Source: an uncultured Paracoccaceae bacterium (GTDB lineage Bacteria; Pseudomonadota; Alphaproteobacteria; Rhodobacterales; Rhodobacteraceae). From it: a stretch of 64,000 bases of DNA. Made by a program: the position numbers and the translations under genes. The notes beneath the pieces are model-generated. The model did not search any database. It was not told the origin of the DNA and worked only from the letters and a program-made list of their open reading frames with translations. The DNA lies in assembly GCA_947501555.1 (NCBI GenBank), contig CANMWG010000001.1, forward strand, positions 1,240,001 to 1,304,000. The letters run 5' to 3'. The stretch's first letter is position 1. Every line of letters starts with the position of its first letter. Shown here one piece after another: positions 18,109 through 26,248 of this stretch.

Positions 18109-18524
18109 CAGATCAGTGCCGTAAAGGTCAGCGGCCCCGCCGAGGCCAGCGAGATTTCATAGGTCGCCTCACCATTGTACGACCCAGCGTATTCGATTGA
18201 GGTAATCTGAAATGCGCCCTCGACCGTGCCGAAATCAGGAATGATCACCTGAAAATTCGGGGTCTCACCATCAAAGAAAATCTGACGGGCCCGTTCATCT
18301 GTAGCTTCGTCCTTGAACACGCCAGATCCAGACAACGCAGCTGTCTTCACACCGGCGCCAGCAAGCAATTCGCGCCAGCCGCCCGAGCTTTCAAGACTCG
18401 TGACTTCGACACTTTCGGCATTAAAGCTGATACGCGTCGCACGCAGCCCTGCTGCCGTTTCAAATAATCCGCCGCCGGTCATGTCGATCTTGATCAGCAG
18501 GTCTTTACCGTTCTGGGCCACCAT
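18108..18524 (-). CDS. g9: GTA major tail tube protein (TP901-1 family)
   Basis: 138-residue tail tube subunit, homologous to RcGTA g9 and the TP901-1 major tail protein family. Features: MVAQNGKDLLIKID at the N-terminus and VEVTSLESSGGWRELLAGAG, typical for the family. I chose the ATG at 18524 because AGGAG lies 8 bases upstream; a GTG at 18533 sits on the Shine-Dalgarno itself. It should be the most abundant tail protein. Confidence 0.93.
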   Translation of the reverse strand: MVAQNGKDLLIKIDMTGGGLFETAAGLRATRISFNAESVEVTSLESSGGWRELLAGAGVKTAALSGSGVFKDEATDERARQIFFDGETPNFQVIIPDFGTVEGAFQITSIEYAGSYNGEATYEISLASAGPLTFTALI

Positions 18525-18547
18525 CTGGTGCACTCCTTTTGTTAAGG

Positions 18548-18967
18548 TCAGGGCGTCGTGTCGTCAGATACACGCGCACGAAAGATGAGGTTGATTTGAC
18601 GCATGTCACCGGTGCCAACGCGAGCAGCCTTCGCCTTATAAAAATTCAAAGCGACCAGGGTACCGCGGGTCAGCGGCAGGCTTGCACCGGCCAATACATC
18701 ACTAATTGCGGCTGCTGCGACCTTTGCTGAGGCGAAGCCAGCACTCTCGGTCACAACGGTGACCGTGAACTCATGCAATGCACCGCCACCGGTCTGGTCT
18801 GAGGCATCTTTGACGTCTTCGGATCCAAGAATGGCATAAAGTGACGGTAAGGTACCCGGAGGCAACGCGTCATAGACCGCACCATCAAGCAAAGCATCCA
18901 ATGGAGCGTCATTTGTAAGTGCTTGAAAAACAGCGGACTGCAGTGCAGCGGCAACACCATAACTCAT
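18548..18967 (-). CDS. g8: GTA tail terminator protein (DUF3168)
   Basis: 139-residue DUF3168 protein, homologous to RcGTA g8, which caps the tail tube where it meets the head. Starts MSYGVAAALQSAVFQALTND, as is usual. Overlaps g7 by 4 bases (ATGA). The 23-base gap to g9 holds the g9 ribosome binding site. Confidence 0.92.
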   Translation of the reverse strand: MSYGVAAALQSAVFQALTNDAPLDALLDGAVYDALPPGTLPSLYAILGSEDVKDASDQTGGGALHEFTVTVVTESAGFASAKVAAAAISDVLAGASLPLTRGTLVALNFYKAKAARVGTGDMRQINLIFRARVSDDTTP

Positions 18968-19302
18968 GACGCCACCTCTTCTTCCACATGACAGGTCAAA
19001 AACCGGCCCTCAGTGCCTTTCTCAGCTACAGCGTGAATATTGAAGATGCGGGCGCCTTCGCGAAATCGCTGACCAGCAACGGGGCGCGAAGGGGCATCAA
19101 CCGGTGCTGCACGAACGACGACACGGTAAGGCACACGGGATACCGTGACCGCAAATGCGGCAGTCTCACGGCCAGACCCTGCTTTAACCTCTGCCCAAAG
19201 GACGCCCAAAGGCTGCCAATCGCGGACATAGCCCCCAGCGCCATCGGAAACATGAACCGGCGCCTCCAAAACGAGCGACCGTGAAAGATGAGGCATCTTC
19301 AT
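18964..19302 (-). CDS. g7: GTA head-tail adaptor (stopper) protein
   Basis: 112 residues of the phage head-tail adaptor/head closure family, homologous to RcGTA g7. Recognisable phrases are LSRSLVLEAPVHVSDGAGG and RFREGARIFNIHAVAE. It is thought to retain DNA inside the head until ejection. It overlaps both neighbours by 4 bases. Confidence 0.92.
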   Translation of the reverse strand: MKMPHLSRSLVLEAPVHVSDGAGGYVRDWQPLGVLWAEVKAGSGRETAAFAVTVSRVPYRVVVRAAPVDAPSRPVAGQRFREGARIFNIHAVAEKGTEGRFLTCHVEEEVAS

Positions 19303-19898
19303 ATCCGGCCACCCATAAACATACGGACCGTACGATAACGCTCGATCAGCGCAGAAACACCGAAGGGTAATGAGACGCGGCCATGGGCGGCATCATGACG
19401 ATATTCATAGTAGTGGGCTGCCAGCATCATGACGGCTTGAGAAAGATCTGCGGGCAGATCCCCCCACTCCGGTCCAAATCCAGCCATCATGCCAATCCGA
19501 ATTGACCCATTTGTGGGGCAGGTCGGCAAAGAACTACCAACGGCGCGCAGGCTGGGTCTTTGGTTATCCGGGACAAGATACCATGCATCACCGTCCGCAA
19601 AAGTCTCTTCACCATTCGTTGTGATCAACATCACACTGGTGATTGCGTTCACCGGAGCAATAGGAAGTGGCTGACACTGCCCGTCGCGCCACGCCGTCAA
19701 TGTCCAGCTAAACTCGCGTTCGATCAGTATTTTTCCGGTGCGGGCCTCGATGGCGGCAACGGCGGCGCGCAGAAAGCTCTCAAGCACCTGATCTTGTAAT
19801 CCATCGTCCGAAAAACCCGAACCAAGGCGCATATGATTTTTCATTTGTGCGACCGGAAGTGCGGAACTTGGAACGGTGGTCTCTTCGATTAACATCAT
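19299..19898 (-). CDS. g6: GTA head-tail connector protein
   Basis: 199-residue connector/adaptor protein homologous to RcGTA g6 (phage gp6-like). It has MKNHMRLGSGFSDDGLQDQVLE and the helical FLRAAVAAIEARTGK typical for this family. It binds the portal ring and connects to the stopper. Its ribosome binding site (CGGAGTAATTCC before the ATG) lies just after a long folded leader that separates it from the capsid gene. Confidence 0.92.
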   Translation of the reverse strand: MMLIEETTVPSSALPVAQMKNHMRLGSGFSDDGLQDQVLESFLRAAVAAIEARTGKILIEREFSWTLTAWRDGQCQPLPIAPVNAITSVMLITTNGEETFADGDAWYLVPDNQRPSLRAVGSSLPTCPTNGSIRIGMMAGFGPEWGDLPADLSQAVMMLAAHYYEYRHDAAHGRVSLPFGVSALIERYRTVRMFMGGRI

Positions 19899-19938
19899 GG
19901 AATTACTCCGAAATTCACTGATCGTCCGGGCATTTTAC

Positions 19939-20021
19939 CCCGGACGCATGCACACCCCCCGCATTGCTCGGACGGAAGGGAGCAGCTAGACAATGCGGGA
20001 ATTGTCTCGCATGCGTCCGGG
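19939..20021 (-). other. Nested inverted repeats between GTA capsid and connector genes
   Basis: Three complementary pairs lie in one 83-base stretch: an outer 13-base pair CCCGGACGCATGC (19939-19951) with GCATGCGTCCGGG (20009-20021), a middle 9-base pair CCCGCATTG (19958-19966) with CAATGCGGG (19991-19999), and a competing 7-base hairpin AGACAAT (19988-19994) with ATTGTCT (20001-20007). The middle pair and the competing hairpin share bases and so exclude each other. The g5-g6 gap of 168 bases is the largest in the cluster. A role in transcript processing or attenuation is inferred. Confidence 0.6.
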
Positions 20022-20028
20022 ACAGATA

Positions 20029-20047
20029 CGCCCTTGCAACAAGGGCG
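20029..20047 (-). terminator. Hairpin directly after the GTA capsid gene
   Basis: Perfect 8-base arms CGCCCTTG (20029-20036) and CAAGGGCG (20040-20047) with a 3-base loop, about 20 bases after the g5 stop. There is no T-run, so it more likely protects or partly terminates the capsid message than ends it fully. Confidence 0.5.
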
Positions 20048-20066
20048 CATCACTCGCGTATCAGCC

Positions 20067-21248
20067 TTAGCTGACGGCGAATTTCAGAAGCTTGATGGCA
20101 GCAAAATCGCTGACTGCACCGCCGACACGCTTGGTGGCGTAGAACAACACATGCGGTTTGGCCGAGAACGGGTCGCGAAGCACGCGCAGGTCAGGACGTT
20201 CTGCAACCGTATAACCCGCACCGAAGTCACCAAAAGCAATGGCAGTTGTGTCATCATCAACATCCGGCATGTCTTCGGCAATCAACACGCGGTATCCCAT
20301 CAGACGTGCAGGCTCACCCACCGCCAGGCCATCAACCCAGACAAAGCGGCCATCATTGTCCTTGAGCTTGCGCACCAGACCAGCGGTCTTTGAGTTCATG
20401 ACAAACGTGCCGTTCGCCCGGTACTCAGCGCCCAGCGCATAGACAAGGTCCACGATAGGATCAGCGCGCGTGATACCGCCCGCGGTGCCGGACGCCACAT
20501 AGCCAATGCTGCCCCAGGCCCATGTGTCGTTTTCGACGGTTGGATAGGTCAGAATACCCGTCGGCTTATCAACACCGTCACCGCTGACAAAGGCATTAGC
20601 CTCGGAACGGGCAAACTTGTCGGCAATCCGATTAGCCAGCCAGCCTTCAATATCAAAGGCGCTGTCATCCAGCAGACGTTGTGACGCCTTCGGCAAAGCC
20701 GAAAGCTCGTGCAACGGAATAGAAATACGCTCAATCTGCGGTGTGTCCGTCTCGGTCACGGTTGAAGCTTCCGTCGCCCAACCGGCACCCAGTTCCGAAT
20801 GATCCACCAGCACATCATAAGATGTGGCATCGACATTCACGACATTCGCGATTGAACGGATCGAAGCGGTCGAGGACAGCGTGCCCTGAATGGCATCAGC
20901 GGTCTGCGGATCGACCAAATAGCCACCGTCGGCAGCGACAGACGTGCCCAGTGCTTTGCCTTCCATCTCAAGGCCACGCAGCGCGTCATCATCACCCGAG
21001 CGCAGATAAGCGGCAAAGGCCTTCTGGTGTGGGGCCTCATCAGCAGCGGCAGCCGCTAAATTCGGGCGGGCGTTCATCATCGTCTTACGATCCAGCTTGT
21101 TCATCCGGTCATCCTGTTTTTGAAGTTTGGCATTCACGCCGTGGGAAAAGTCTTTGAAATCGCTCATGAAGCCAGCAATCGCCGTATTCAAAGCATGGGC
21201 AGGAGACACATCTTCCCCGACCCGAGAATTGCTCTCAGTCTTCGTCAT
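20067..21248 (-). CDS. g5: GTA major capsid protein (HK97 family)
   Basis: HK97-fold major capsid protein homologous to RcGTA g5. 393 residues: an N-terminal helical delta domain (about 1-95, removed during maturation), then the capsid domain starting with KALGTSVAADGGYLVDPQ and containing SASQRLLDDSAFDIEGWLA-type and WGSIGYVASGTAGG segments. I chose the ATG at 21248 (AAGGACTGATTG before it); a TTG directly upstream is less likely. A hairpin and a long folded spacer follow before g6, suggesting capsid expression is tuned separately. Confidence 0.96.
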   Translation of the reverse strand: MTKTESNSRVGEDVSPAHALNTAIAGFMSDFKDFSHGVNAKLQKQDDRMNKLDRKTMMNARPNLAAAAADEAPHQKAFAAYLRSGDDDALRGLEMEGKALGTSVAADGGYLVDPQTADAIQGTLSSTASIRSIANVVNVDATSYDVLVDHSELGAGWATEASTVTETDTPQIERISIPLHELSALPKASQRLLDDSAFDIEGWLANRIADKFARSEANAFVSGDGVDKPTGILTYPTVENDTWAWGSIGYVASGTAGGITRADPIVDLVYALGAEYRANGTFVMNSKTAGLVRKLKDNDGRFVWVDGLAVGEPARLMGYRVLIAEDMPDVDDDTTAIAFGDFGAGYTVAERPDLRVLRDPFSAKPHVLFYATKRVGGAVSDFAAIKLLKFAVS

Positions 21249-21275
21249 CAATCAGTCCTTTGATCGTGGCGGGGG

Positions 21276-21806
21276 TTAGTCCCGTGCCATCAAACGGCGT
21301 GCATTTTGAAATGCAGCAGCCAAGTCACGCATGGCCGCATCCGCCGGGTCATCCCCTTTGGCAGCAACACGCGCATCAGGAAGCATCGGAAAGGTCACCA
21401 GCGACACCTCCCAAAGTTCCAACTCAGACAAAAGGCGACCGCCCTTGTCATCCTTACGGGCTTTGACAGTGCGATAGCCGATCGACAGGCCATCAATCGC
21501 ACCCGCACCAATCAGTGAGGCCGCTTCACGGCCCTTGGCCACATCCGTCAGCAAGCGGCCCTTAACCCAAAGTCCCTTGCCGTCCTCTCGCACCTCATCC
21601 CAAACACCAATGGGTTGCGCAGGATCATGTTGCCAAAGCATCTTGATCGACCGCCCCTTGGAAAGTGAGGCCGCATAAGCACCGCTTTCAACTGTGTCCC
21701 CGCCCTGATCGGATTTCCCAAATAGGGAGGCATACCCGCTGATGATCGTACCATCCGTGACGGTAACATCCGTACCCAAGGCAAAAAACTTATGTTCCAA
21801 ATTCAT
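21276..21806 (-). CDS. g4: GTA prohead protease (HK97 family)
   Basis: 176-residue HK97-type prohead serine protease, homologous to RcGTA g4; it trims the capsid protein during head maturation. Features: GTIISGYASLFGKSDQGGD near the N-terminus, LWQHDPAQPIGVWDEVRED and GAIDGLSIGYRTVKA. I chose the ATG at 21806, which overlaps the stop of g3.5 by 4 bases; the frame stays open to 21887, but that part is inside g3.5. Located 27 bases before the capsid gene. Confidence 0.94.
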   Translation of the reverse strand: MNLEHKFFALGTDVTVTDGTIISGYASLFGKSDQGGDTVESGAYAASLSKGRSIKMLWQHDPAQPIGVWDEVREDGKGLWVKGRLLTDVAKGREAASLIGAGAIDGLSIGYRTVKARKDDKGGRLLSELELWEVSLVTFPMLPDARVAAKGDDPADAAMRDLAAAFQNARRLMARD

Positions 21807-22015
21807 AGGGCTCTCCCGCTCAGCGCTTTGACAATCTCGAAAACCAGCAACCCGGCGCAACTGCACACAATCAGCCAGATCTGCCACTCCAAACGGGACA
21901 CCATGATCTCAATGCGGCCCAATCGGACGTCTACTTGCGCAAACCAAAAATCCGAAACAGGGGGCTGTGTTGGCTGGCGCGGCTTACCCGTCATGTCGAC
22001 AATTTTATTATCCAT
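21803..22015 (-). CDS. g3.5: GTA head formation protein with one membrane helix
   Basis: 70-residue protein of the GTA head formation family found between portal and protease in RcGTA (rcc01685 type). N-terminal VDMTGKPRQPTQPP is followed by FWFAQVDVRLGRIEIMVSRL and one hydrophobic helix at about residues 46-63. The ATG at 22015 lies within the last codons of g3 (8-base overlap). Its mechanism is not known to me. Confidence 0.85.
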   Translation of the reverse strand: MDNKIVDMTGKPRQPTQPPVSDFWFAQVDVRLGRIEIMVSRLEWQIWLIVCSCAGLLVFEIVKALSGRAL

Positions 22016-23186
22016 CACCCACCTCCAGTGCTGGCAAACCCAGCAGCGAACGTTTTTCAGCGTCGGTTAGAAAATCTGCCTTGCTGACGCGGCTCCATTG
22101 CGCATCGCGTTCGGCCGATAGGGCGGAAATCTGATCCAAATCAGGGCGCAATTGAATGCGCTCGCCTGTGAAATCCGACAACCAATCGGCAACAGCGCTG
22201 ATCACGCGGGTGGCAAGGGGCAAGACAGTCAGGCGATAAAAGGCGCGGTTGGCCTCTTGGTAATTGGCATATGTGGCATCACCCGGAATGCCCAGCAACA
22301 TCGGGGGGACACCAAAAGCAATCGCAATTTCACGGGCTGCGGCCTCTTTGGTCTTTTGGAACTCCATATCCGATGGCGAGAACCCCATAGGCTTCCAATC
22401 CAACCCACCTTCCAACAACATCGGACGGCCTGCGTTCTTAGCCCCTTGGTGCTGCGTTTCCATTTCACCCAGTAAACGATCATATTGATCGGCGCTCAGT
22501 GACGACTGACCATCCGCACCGCGGTAGACAATCGCACCAGATGGGCGGGCCGCATTGTCCAGCAACGCCTTTGACCAGCGGGAAGCAGCGTTATGCACAT
22601 CGATAGCAGAGGCTGCGGCCTGTAAGGGGGAAAATCCGTAATGATCGTCCTGCGGATGAAAGCTCTTGATATGGCAAATCGGGCTCAGGCCTTCAGCAAC
22701 GGCAAAGCGGTGCTTGCGACCATTCACATTGTACTCATAGGCGGCAGGCCAGCCATCACTGCCCGGAACCACAGACATACGGTCAGACCGCAAGACATGC
22801 ATCTCAACGGGCAGATCCTCGTCGGCAATAGCCTCAAGATAGCCGTTTCCCGTCAGCAAAACCTGTCCGAACAAGGCCTCAAGCAGTTCAGCCCGGCCCT
22901 GCCCTGCATTGGGGCGGGCAAGCAGCGCTTGGACAGGATGGGTGTCATAGCGACGTGTGGCATCCTGAACAACGATGGGCAGGGCCGCAGCCGCTTCGGC
23001 GATCAATTTGACCGCGCGGAACCCAATTGGGTTGGCGGTAAAGCCAGACTTGGTCAATGACACGACATCACGCGGGGACCAGGCCACACGACCGGCACCG
23101 GACATGGCCAAGATACGGCCCGTCGCCGAGGCTTTCACCTCCGCCACTTCGGTATCTGGCTGCGCACGGTTTAAAAATTCAAACAT
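22008..23186 (-). CDS. g3: GTA portal protein
   Basis: 392-residue portal of the HK97/lambda-like family, homologous to RcGTA g3; forms the dodecameric DNA gate in the head. Features: WSPRDVVSLTKSGFTANPIG, SFHPQDDHYGFSPLQAAASA and PPMLLGIPGDATYANYQEAN, all typical of the family. The ATG at 23186 starts MFEFLNRA, the usual beginning; the open frame to 23240 adds residues without similarity. A 111-base gap with a short GC-rich hairpin separates it from the terminase gene. Confidence 0.94.
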   Translation of the reverse strand: MFEFLNRAQPDTEVAEVKASATGRILAMSGAGRVAWSPRDVVSLTKSGFTANPIGFRAVKLIAEAAAALPIVVQDATRRYDTHPVQALLARPNAGQGRAELLEALFGQVLLTGNGYLEAIADEDLPVEMHVLRSDRMSVVPGSDGWPAAYEYNVNGRKHRFAVAEGLSPICHIKSFHPQDDHYGFSPLQAAASAIDVHNAASRWSKALLDNAARPSGAIVYRGADGQSSLSADQYDRLLGEMETQHQGAKNAGRPMLLEGGLDWKPMGFSPSDMEFQKTKEAAAREIAIAFGVPPMLLGIPGDATYANYQEANRAFYRLTVLPLATRVISAVADWLSDFTGERIQLRPDLDQISALSAERDAQWSRVSKADFLTDAEKRSLLGLPALEVGDG

Positions 23187-23269
23187 CCAAAACTCCTTGG
23201 TGCCGGTCGATGGTGACCGTCTGCGATCCACGAAAAACAATTTGCAATAAACAGATTAGGAAGCTGTCA

Positions 23270-23289
23270 CGGGGGCGTACGGACCCCCG
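23270..23289 (-). repeat. GC-rich hairpin between terminase and portal genes
   Basis: Arms CGGGGG (23270-23275) and CCCCCG (23284-23289) with an 8-base loop, 8 bases after the terminase stop. No T-run follows; it could stabilise the terminase mRNA 3' end. Confidence 0.35.
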
Positions 23290-23297
23290 CGCAACGG

Positions 23298-24701
23298 CTA
23301 GCCAAGGCCACGGATTTGGGGTTTGCGCCATTTTGCAGCGGGCTCGATCATCAAGTCATACAAGGCCCAAACCAGCGCATCGACACGGTCAGGGGACCCG
23401 CTACCGGCAAAGCCAGATGTTGTCATCTGACACATCTGATGCTCAAGCGCACCCAGATCGTTCAGGTGAAAAACGCGACCCTGTTCATAAAGGGCAGACA
23501 CTGGCTCGGCACGGGCGACCTTGCCTTTTGACGCATGCACGGACCGATAAGGCAGCAATGGATCGACCTGTCGCAAAACGGCTTCCACCATTTCACCGCC
23601 CTGGTTAACCTCAGCGACCAAGCGATCTGCACCGTGGCGCTGCATGGCTGAGACAGCGGCACGGGCCCAATCTAAAGGACGTGCGGCCGAAACCGAGGCA
23701 TCCTCGATAACATAGGCGCGCCATTCGTTGACCGATCCGTCCATTATGGCACCCGCAACGATAATGCCGCATTCGTCAGAACTGCTGCGCGATGTGCCGG
23801 GGGGATCAATGGCTACCACAATACGGCTCAGCTCGGGCAAATTCGTGATACGCAGGGCATCGAGCTGTTCCGTTTGCCACAACGCGCCATCAACATCGGC
23901 CAACATCACACCGTCCAGTTCCTGACGGCCCAATGACGTGCCGCCATATCTGGCCTCAACCTCAGCCAAAAACCCTTTGGCAAGGTTCGCACGGTTCGCT
24001 TGGGTTGGCGCGTGCGTGACAACGGTTGAGGAACGGTTCAACAAATCACTTAACACATCAACACGGCGTGGGGTGGTGGTGACACATGCGCGCGGCTTCT
24101 CACCCAAACGCAATCCAAATTGGATCATATCCCATGCCTCGCGGGCGCGGGGCCACTTTGCCAGTTCATCTGCCCAAACCGCATCAAACTGCGGACCACG
24201 CAGACTTTCTGGATCATGGGCCGAAAAAAGCTGGGCCGTGGCGGCATTTGGCCACACCAACAATCTGCGACCCGGGATCCACTCAGGCCGACAGTTTTGT
24301 GGGGATACGGCCATGATGCCGCTTTCACCAAAAACCATCACCTCTCGGGCTTGGTCGATGGTCTCGGCCACAATGGCCAAACGGCGCAATTCTCCGGGCA
24401 CGCCGGGGCGCGGACCTTCCAGCACACTCCGGACCCATTCGGCACCCGCACGGGTTTTACCCGCGCCACGCCCGCCCAAGGCCACCCATGTGCGCCAATC
24501 GCCCAATGGCGGCAATTGATGTGGCATGGCCCAAAATTCAAACAGATAGGGCAGCGCTGCAAGTTGCGCAGACGTCAACGTCGCAAGGAATTCTCTCTGT
24601 TGTGATAACGTTCCGGATGCGATCAAGTTTGCCCCCGATCTCAGCGCGGACTGCGGATTGGTCAGGTTCTGCATCGTGGGCGATAACGGTGTGTTGGGCA
24701 T
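23298..24701 (-). CDS. g2: GTA terminase large subunit
   Basis: DNA-packaging ATPase and nuclease homologous to RcGTA g2. Walker A GGRGAGKT lies at 76-83 when started at 24701; the ATPase part continues with VWADELAKWPRAREAWDM (Walker B region) and the nuclease part with VAIDPPGTSRSSSDECGII. The start is uncertain: the ATG at 24701 has GAGGAGG ahead but lies 164 bases inside g1, and later starts are possible. Family members have about 35 residues before LFEFWA, so an upstream start near 24660-24701 is required. Confidence 0.93.
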   Translation of the reverse strand: MPNTPLSPTMQNLTNPQSALRSGANLIASGTLSQQREFLATLTSAQLAALPYLFEFWAMPHQLPPLGDWRTWVALGGRGAGKTRAGAEWVRSVLEGPRPGVPGELRRLAIVAETIDQAREVMVFGESGIMAVSPQNCRPEWIPGRRLLVWPNAATAQLFSAHDPESLRGPQFDAVWADELAKWPRAREAWDMIQFGLRLGEKPRACVTTTPRRVDVLSDLLNRSSTVVTHAPTQANRANLAKGFLAEVEARYGGTSLGRQELDGVMLADVDGALWQTEQLDALRITNLPELSRIVVAIDPPGTSRSSSDECGIIVAGAIMDGSVNEWRAYVIEDASVSAARPLDWARAAVSAMQRHGADRLVAEVNQGGEMVEAVLRQVDPLLPYRSVHASKGKVARAEPVSALYEQGRVFHLNDLGALEHQMCQMTTSGFAGSGSPDRVDALVWALYDLMIEPAAKWRKPQIRGLG

Positions 24702-24924
24702 TGAAAGCCTCCTCTGCCGCAACAAGCCTGCGGTACGCGGTTTGCAGGTCGCTCAGCTTGGCAATAAGCGCTGCTGGTGTGTTCGCATCGATCGAGGGTG
24801 TCCTTGCGAGCATGTCGTCCAATACGGCATGAATGCGCCAAAAAACGCGCCGCAGTTCTACGAGCTCGGGGGTCGGTTCTTCGAAAGCCTCATGGCTTTC
24901 TTCGTCATCTTCAAATTCGTTCAT
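24538..24924 (-). CDS. g1: GTA small terminase-like protein
   Basis: 128 residues, homologous to RcGTA g1, the DNA-binding small terminase subunit. The signature is a helical core with RRVFWRIHAVLDDMLARTPS, NTPAALIAKLSDLQTAYRRL and AEEAFNA. I chose the ATG at 24924 (MNEFEDDEES), since the preceding 26 residues of the open frame look unrelated. The C-terminal 50 or so codons overlap the terminase start in another frame. It is the first gene of the GTA cluster; its promoter should lie in 24925-25087. Confidence 0.88.
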   Translation of the reverse strand: MNEFEDDEESHEAFEEPTPELVELRRVFWRIHAVLDDMLARTPSIDANTPAALIAKLSDLQTAYRRLVAAEEAFNAQHTVIAHDAEPDQSAVRAEIGGKLDRIRNVITTERIPCDVDVCATCSAALSV

Positions 24925-25087
24925 GATAATGGCCTGCAAGGGTGCTTCCGTTACAGACGAGCGCCATCGCAGATGAACTGAAACGACGTCTAGCAAGGCC
25001 AAAACTCAGCAAAATACCCTTGAAAGTCAAACAATCCAAGGTTGCATTCCGCACGGTACATTAACGAATTGGATGGGCCACGAAAAG

Positions 25088-26248
25088 CTAGCCGTCGTTG
25101 GCGCGTTCCGCTTCGATTTCACGCCACCTTGCGACATTCCGGTTGTGATCATCCAGATTTGTCGCAAATGCATGACCACCGGTGCCATCGGCAACAAAGA
25201 ACACGAATTCGGTGGTATCCGGATTCAAGGCCGCTTCGATGCTTGCCAATCCAGGGTTCGCAATAGGCGTTGGTGGTAAACCATCAATGACGTAGGTGTT
25301 CCATGGTGTTTCGCCACGCAACTCGCTCTGGCGCAAACCACGACCCAAGACGCCCTCACCCTGGGTAATCCCATAGATAACAGTTGGATCTGTCTGCAGG
25401 CGCATTCCACGGTTAAGACGGTTCACAAAAACACTGGCCACCTGACGGCGTTCATCGGCAACAGCCGTTTCCTTTTCGATGATACTTGCAAGGATCAATG
25501 CCTCTTCAGGCGTTTCCAAAGGCAAACCATCAACACGGGCCTCCCATGCGGCAGCAAGATTGCGTTCCTGTGCCACGCGCATACGCTCCAGCACAGCCGA
25601 GACAGTATCACCTTCGGTAATTTCATAGGCATCAGGGGCTAGAGAGCCCTCAGGGGGTGTTTCCGTGACATCAGGGCGCAAGACATCCAATTGGCTCAAC
25701 GCGTTAGCAACTTGCCAGCTCGTGACACCTTCAGCCAGGATAATACGGTAAGTGGCACCGGCATCGCCACGGACCTCAGCGTACTCAGCAGGCACTTCGA
25801 GACCACCGGCCTCAAAGCTAACGATATCTTCAAAACTGTTCGTTGCCGGATCAAGCTCTCTGACATCAACAACGGTCCGGTTGATGCCAACACGGTAAAT
25901 AACCTCTGCACCACAGGTATTGCGGCCGCCACGAGTCACGATATCCACAATTTCCGCCATCGAAGCCGCTTCGGGGACGCGGAAAAATCCGCGCTTCACG
26001 TCGCCAGATTTGCCCGTGTACCGGGCACCCGTTTCAAAAACAAACTCGGAAGCAATCGCGCCGCGATCAGTCAAGATGCTTGTCAAGACATCAGTATTGG
26101 CCGCACCACTGGGGACCTCAAGACAAAACGCCTCTTCAAGCGGACCAGCAGCGGTGAAGGTACGGCTACCCCACGTGACGCCACCCGCCAGCAAAAACAA
26201 CGCGACCGTAAGAAACGTAAATGCATTTGCAGCGATATGTCGCCACAT
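25088..26248 (-). CDS. mltG: Endolytic murein transglycosylase
   Basis: Cuts nascent glycan strands in the inner membrane and so helps set peptidoglycan chain length. 386 residues with an N-terminal membrane helix (about 10-28) and a YceG-like domain; the catalytic glutamate is in LASIIEKETAV, followed by ASVFVNRLNRGMRLQTDPTVIYG and TPWNTYVIDGLPPTPIANPG, all family hallmarks. Start overlaps the fabF stop by one base (TGATG), so fabF and mltG are coupled. The GTA cluster begins 163 bases downstream. Confidence 0.95.
   Translation of the reverse strand: MWRHIAANAFTFLTVALFLLAGGVTWGSRTFTAAGPLEEAFCLEVPSGAANTDVLTSILTDRGAIASEFVFETGARYTGKSGDVKRGFFRVPEAASMAEIVDIVTRGGRNTCGAEVIYRVGINRTVVDVRELDPATNSFEDIVSFEAGGLEVPAEYAEVRGDAGATYRIILAEGVTSWQVANALSQLDVLRPDVTETPPEGSLAPDAYEITEGDTVSAVLERMRVAQERNLAAAWEARVDGLPLETPEEALILASIIEKETAVADERRQVASVFVNRLNRGMRLQTDPTVIYGITQGEGVLGRGLRQSELRGETPWNTYVIDGLPPTPIANPGLASIEAALNPDTTEFVFFVADGTGGHAFATNLDDHNRNVARWREIEAERANDG

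Noticed and set aside
19905-20066. Extra small gene in the g5-g6 gap
   Set aside because: No open frame with a plausible start; the stretch is explained better by inverted repeats.
11087-24924. Ordinary prophage instead of gene transfer agent
   Set aside because: No integrase, repressor, replication or lysis genes and no attachment sites are seen, and the order equals that of RcGTA.
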